Shown here: in pieces, positions 61,088 through 64,000 of the stretch
How positions within the stretch are numbered: position 1 is the first letter of the stretch
How the letters are laid out: each line of letters opens with the position of its first letter
NCBI RefSeq assembly: GCF_023821985.2
Contig: NZ_CP098805.1
Span: forward strand, 5,509,001 to 5,573,000
Length of the DNA: 64,000 bases
Direction of reading: 5' to 3'
Origin: Dyadobacter chenhuakuii
GTDB taxonomy: Bacteria > Bacteroidota > Bacteroidia > Cytophagales > Spirosomataceae
Notes under the pieces: generated by a model
What the model was told of the DNA's origin: nothing
The model's input: only the letters and a program-made list of their open reading frames with translations
The model's database searches: none
Program-made: the position numbers and the translations under genes

Positions 61088-61474
61088 TTGACATTAGAAG
61101 AAAGGATCATTGCCTCCGAAGCACGCGTTTTTAAAACGGTGTTTCCTAATAACACCAATCATTACGACACCCTTTTCGGAGGAACCGCATTGTCGATGAT
61201 GGACGAAGTGGCATTCATTGCCGCCACCCGTTTTTCCAGATTGCGCTGTGTTACAGTCTCAACCGACCGCATTGACTTCACGCATGCTATTCCCGCAGGG
61301 ACCATTATTGAGCTTATCGGGCGCGTGGAAACGGTCGGAAATACGAGTATGAAGGTGCGTGTGGACATTTTTGTGGAGAAAATGTATGAAGAAGGCCGTG
61401 AAAAAGCAGTAACGGGCATATTCACTTTCGTAGCGCTCGACGAGCAGCATAAACCAACTAAAATTATTACGTAG
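61088..61474 (+). CDS. Acyl-CoA thioesterase, YciA-type hotdog protein
   Basis: 128 residues. The start is TTG at 61088; no ATG is in frame before the conserved region. The hotdog fold signature is clear: VFPNNTNHYDTLFGGTALSM, with Asn and Asp positions of the YciA/BACH family, then MDEVAFIAATRFSRLRCVTV and STDRIDFTHAIPAGTIIELI. It hydrolyses acyl-CoA thioesters in the cytoplasm. It lies 53 bases after the NagB-like gene; a link between them is not evident. Confidence 0.9.
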   Translation: MTLEERIIASEARVFKTVFPNNTNHYDTLFGGTALSMMDEVAFIAATRFSRLRCVTVSTDRIDFTHAIPAGTIIELIGRVETVGNTSMKVRVDIFVEKMYEEGREKAVTGIFTFVALDEQHKPTKIIT

Positions 61475-61574
61475 TGATCCAAAAGTAATTTCTGTTCGTA
61501 TATAGGCAGGTCGGGATGGTTGGAGGGTAATTTTTCCTTTTTCGGCTAAGGTTTTGTGCCGATATACTATCAGA

Positions 61575-62621
61575 ATGGCTTGGCGTTCGTTCCTCTTTTC
61601 GTTAATATTCTTTGTAATCCTTTTCGTCGCTACTGAAATAATCCTCAGAATTGCGCTGGTATGCTATGGTTATCCATTTTGGAAGCCAGGCGATTACTTG
61701 TACACAGGGTTTTATCCGACACTCAAAGAGATGATTGGGAAGGACATCAGGAGTGATGACGAAGTTCAGGACATTCTCATCCTTGGTGGTTCGGTGATCA
61801 GCACACCGTGGTCTAATATGGAAGTGCGGCTTGATACAATCCTTCAAAAGAAATACGGCAAATCGAAAAAGTTTGCCTTCTACAATACAGCCGCAGCCGG
61901 CCACACTTCGCTCGATAACCTTATTAAATACAAACTTCTGGCAGATAAGCGGTTTGATCTGGTCATTTACTACGAGGCGATTAACGAGAACCGCGCAAAT
62001 TGCATCCCCGACAAAGATTTTCGTGCCGATTATGCGCACATTAAATGGTATAGCGACATTTATCTGCTTCAAGCCCACCCGGAAATTAATTTTACAGTTA
62101 TTCCTTATGTATGTGCGCTGGTCATCAGGGGTGTGCGGGATAAAGTTACCCGTAAGGCATATGTGAGCCAGGATATGGTAGATCCTGGTTTTGCAAAATT
62201 CGGCAGCAACATTAAAACTGCCTTGCCGTACCGGGAAAACCTCACCAACATGATTAACATATCGAACAGGCGCGGGGATGCGTTGCTATTGATGAAATAT
62301 GCGTCCTATTTCCCGGAAGGAGTGAAGCTGACCGGCGAGCAAAAAGATATGGATCATTTTGCAGGTTGCCATTATGCGTCGCCCGTAACAATCTGGGGGC
62401 AGGCGGATAATGTGAAAAAAGGCATCCAGTCGCATAATCAGATATTGACAGATCTGGCTAAAAGGAAGCAAACACATTTTTTTGATATGGCAGCGAATAT
62501 GCCTCAGGATGGACGTTTTTTTTGTGACGTATGCCATGTCAGCGAGCTGGGAGCACAAAATTTTGCCTCCAAACTGGCCGGGCATCTGATCGATTCCCGG
62601 TTACTGGAACATTCGGATTAG
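61575..62621 (+). CDS. Membrane-anchored SGNH/GDSL hydrolase-like protein
   Basis: 348 residues from the ATG at 61575; a TTG at 61554 is in frame but less likely. A single N-terminal membrane helix (FLFSLIFFVILFVATEIIL) anchors a long periplasmic domain. SGNH block I is DILILGGSVISTPWSNME, block III-like Gly/Asn areas are in YNTAAAGHTSLDNLIKYKLL and VIYYEAINENR, and the C-terminal Asp/His pair is FFCDVCHVSELGAQNFA. Such proteins next to carbamoyltransferases are often part of cell-surface glycan or polyketide modification loci. The carbamoyltransferase gene starts 190 bases downstream. Confidence 0.82.
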   Translation: MAWRSFLFSLIFFVILFVATEIILRIALVCYGYPFWKPGDYLYTGFYPTLKEMIGKDIRSDDEVQDILILGGSVISTPWSNMEVRLDTILQKKYGKSKKFAFYNTAAAGHTSLDNLIKYKLLADKRFDLVIYYEAINENRANCIPDKDFRADYAHIKWYSDIYLLQAHPEINFTVIPYVCALVIRGVRDKVTRKAYVSQDMVDPGFAKFGSNIKTALPYRENLTNMINISNRRGDALLLMKYASYFPEGVKLTGEQKDMDHFAGCHYASPVTIWGQADNVKKGIQSHNQILTDLAKRKQTHFFDMAANMPQDGRFFCDVCHVSELGAQNFASKLAGHLIDSRLLEHSD

Positions 62622-62699
62622 GCGGCGGCGAAAAGGTTGCCGTTGGATTATTCTTATTTGTCAAAAAATCTATAATACCTAACTTGTGTCAACTTTTGC

Positions 62700-62707
62700 T
62701 AGCTTTG
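62700..62707 (+). promoter_or_regulatory. Candidate -7 box upstream of the carbamoyltransferase
   Basis: TAGCTTTG is a perfect TAnnTTTG match 104 bases before the ATG. No -33 TTG lies at 18-21 bases (the nearest is 13 bases away), so the promoter is only tentative. Confidence 0.32.
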
Positions 62708-62811
62708 TCGTCAATTTAAGCATATAGTGCATTCGTTCAGGAAAACACGCTATTGCCATCTGGTTTAAATATCTCCGGAAGCGTTTGTAGTGGAAAATTT
62801 TAAATAGGTAA

Positions 62812-64000
62812 ATGAAAATTTTAGGTATTTCAGCTTTTTATCATGATTCGGCGGCAGCCCTAATTGATAACGGAGAAATTGTTGCAGCAGCGCAGGAAGA
62901 GCGCTTCACCCGAAAAAAACATGATCCGGGATTTCCTTCTGAGGCAGTGAAGTTTTGCCTGGAATATGGCGGGTTAACCCTGAATGAACTGGATGCCATC
63001 GTTTTTTACGATAAACCACTTCTGAAATTCGAACGACTTCTCGAAACCTATTACGCATTTGCGCCGAAAGGAGTGAGGTCATTTTTAACTGCAATGCCGG
63101 TTTGGATTAAAGAGAAGATGTTTTTAAAGCGTCTGATCAATGAAGAGCTGGTGAAATTGGGTTATGATAAAAAGAAAAAAGTAAAACTGCTTTTTCCGGA
63201 ACATCACCTTTCTCACGCGGCCAGCGCTTACTATCCGTCACCGTATGAAAAATCTGCCATTCTTACCATTGATGGCGTGGGTGAATGGGCAACAGCTTCC
63301 ATTTGCTTGGGAGAAGGAAAAGATATCAGCATTTTAAAGGAACTGAGATTTCCACATTCATTGGGGCTTCTGTATTCCGCATTTACGTATTTCCTTGGCT
63401 TCCGGGTCAATTCCGGTGAGTATAAATTAATGGGTCTGGCTCCTTATGGCAACCCAACTTCCCCTGATATCAAAAAGTACGAAGATATCATTCTCAAAGA
63501 CCTCATTGAACTGAAAGAAGACGGCTCCGTTTGGCTGAATCAAGATTATTTTGATTATGCTACGGGCTTGAAAATGGTGAATGAGGACAAATGGGAAGCG
63601 CTTTTTGGCTTCAAAACCAGAAGGCCGGAAGACGCACTTGAACCGGTCCATTGCAACCTGGGACTTGCTATTCAGAACATTACCGAAGAAGCGGTTATCA
63701 GGATGGCAAAGGAAGCTAAACGCCTTACTGGTGCGGATTACCTGTGTATGGCGGGTGGTGTCGCATTGAACTGCGTTTCGAACGGTAAGTTGCAGAAAGC
63801 CAATATTTTCAAAGATATTTTTATCCAACCAGCTGCCGGTGACGCCGGTGGTGCATTGGGAGCGGCGCAGGCTGCTTATCATATTTTCTTCGGTCAGGAG
63901 AGAAATATTACCTGGAAAGCGGATGCAATGAGAGGTTCCTATCTCGGACCAACATTCTCAGACCTGGACGTAGCGTTGACGGCCAAAAAATACAAAGCCG
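62812..64000 (+). CDS. Carbamoyltransferase (NodU/TobZ/CmcH family), 3' end cut by the window
   Basis: 396 codons are visible and the frame is still open at the last base. The N-terminus MKILGISAFYHDSAAALIDN, AAAQEERFTRKKHDPGFPSE, and the metal-binding EHHLSHAASAYYPSPYEKSA identify the Kae1-like carbamoyl-adenylate domain of the family; further blocks are ILTIDGVGEWATASICLGEG, GEYKLMGLAPYG, and the nucleotide-site AAGDAGGALGAAQAAYH. The enzyme makes carbamoyl-AMP from carbamoyl phosphate and transfers the carbamoyl to a hydroxyl of a sugar or metabolite. The rest of the catalytic YrdC-like or C-terminal part is outside the window. Its neighbour is a membrane-bound SGNH hydrolase. Confidence 0.93.
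   Translation, partial: MKILGISAFYHDSAAALIDNGEIVAAAQEERFTRKKHDPGFPSEAVKFCLEYGGLTLNELDAIVFYDKPLLKFERLLETYYAFAPKGVRSFLTAMPVWIKEKMFLKRLINEELVKLGYDKKKKVKLLFPEHHLSHAASAYYPSPYEKSAILTIDGVGEWATASICLGEGKDISILKELRFPHSLGLLYSAFTYFLGFRVNSGEYKLMGLAPYGNPTSPDIKKYEDIILKDLIELKEDGSVWLNQDYFDYATGLKMVNEDKWEALFGFKTRRPEDALEPVHCNLGLAIQNITEEAVIRMAKEAKRLTGADYLCMAGGVALNCVSNGKLQKANIFKDIFIQPAAGDAGGALGAAQAAYHIFFGQERNITWKADAMRGSYLGPTFSDLDVALTAKKYKA

Noticed and set aside
1-64000. Search for tRNA, rRNA, CRISPR arrays, insertion sequences, prophage and integrase genes.
   Set aside because: No cloverleaf-like intergenic segment, spaced direct repeats, transposase motif or phage gene was recognised; most gaps are under 200 bases.

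Overview
The window looks like a chromosomal segment of a free-living member of the Bacteroidota, most likely order Cytophagales and close to Dyadobacter or another Spirosomaceae genus. This is inferred from several things seen in the sequence: a type IX secretion sorting tail on a secreted protein, an ECF sigma/FecR (DUF4974)/STN cassette, many lipoproteins and Tat-exported sugar enzymes, uronate catabolism genes, families such as DUF2911, PspC and head-GIN (DUF2807), and promoters of the Bacteroidota type TTG-N18..20-TAnnTTTG. Base composition looks even, near 45-50% G+C. I see no rRNA, tRNA, CRISPR array, insertion sequence, prophage or integrase. No gene-free stretch reaches 300 bases; the longest is the 275-base gap between kduD and the LacI gene (39759-40033).

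Layout. 1-5.1 kb: truncated subtilase, CPA1 Na+/H+ antiporter, and a Tat-exported Gfo/Idh oxidoreductase with a Tat-exported TIM-barrel isomerase. 5.1-9.9 kb: Crp/Fnr regulator, a small beta-barrel candidate paired with a T9SS-sorted Ig-like protein, a lipoprotein, and a fused SpmA/SpmB membrane protein. 10-13 kb: TolC plus a MacA-like adaptor with no ABC subunit. 13.1-20.8 kb: gpsA, BNR lipoprotein, DEAD-box helicase, Tat-exported serine hydrolase, a YoeB toxin with an unusually short antitoxin, DUF2911 protein, and a sorbosone-dehydrogenase-like lipoprotein. 20.9-22.6 kb: a TetR/SDR/DUF2798 regulon with matching palindromic operators. 22.7-31.8 kb: a FabF-type ketosynthase, HAD phosphatase, RarD, a methyltransferase with a UbiA-like protein, M28 and M17 peptidases, and an ATP-grasp enzyme.

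32.5-41.1 kb: a hexuronate/pectin locus on the minus strand (transporter, tagaturonate reductase, GH88/105 hydrolase, KdgF, KduI, KduD) with a divergent LacI regulator. Unsaturated uronate released by the hydrolase would be ring-opened by KdgF, isomerised by KduI and reduced by KduD to KDG; galacturonate would use the ExuT-like carrier and UxaB. uxaC, uxaA, kdgK and kdgA are not in the window. 41.1-46.2 kb: NUDIX protein, aminotransferase, Lol-type permease and glutamine-dependent NAD+ synthetase. 46.2-49.7 kb: ECF sigma, FecR and an STN protein that carries 16-residue repeats where a TonB-dependent receptor would be expected. 49.9-53.4 kb: head-GIN lipoprotein, VanX-like dipeptidase, and a PspC/LiaI/LiaF-like envelope-stress operon. 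53.4-54.7 kb: DUF4160 and DUF2442 genes overlapping by ATGA, followed by a TrpF homologue without its catalytic residues. 54.8-60.2 kb: galM, galK, a hydroxyacid dehydrogenase, a HEAT-like protein and fumC. 60.3-64 kb: NagB-like protein, thioesterase, SGNH hydrolase, and a carbamoyltransferase that runs off the window.

The best leads for undescribed biology are the receptor-less ECF/FecR/STN-repeat cassette, the SGNH-carbamoyltransferase pair at the right edge, the YoeB module with a shortened antitoxin, the DUF4160-DUF2442-pseudo-TrpF unit, and the UbiA-like/methyltransferase pair.
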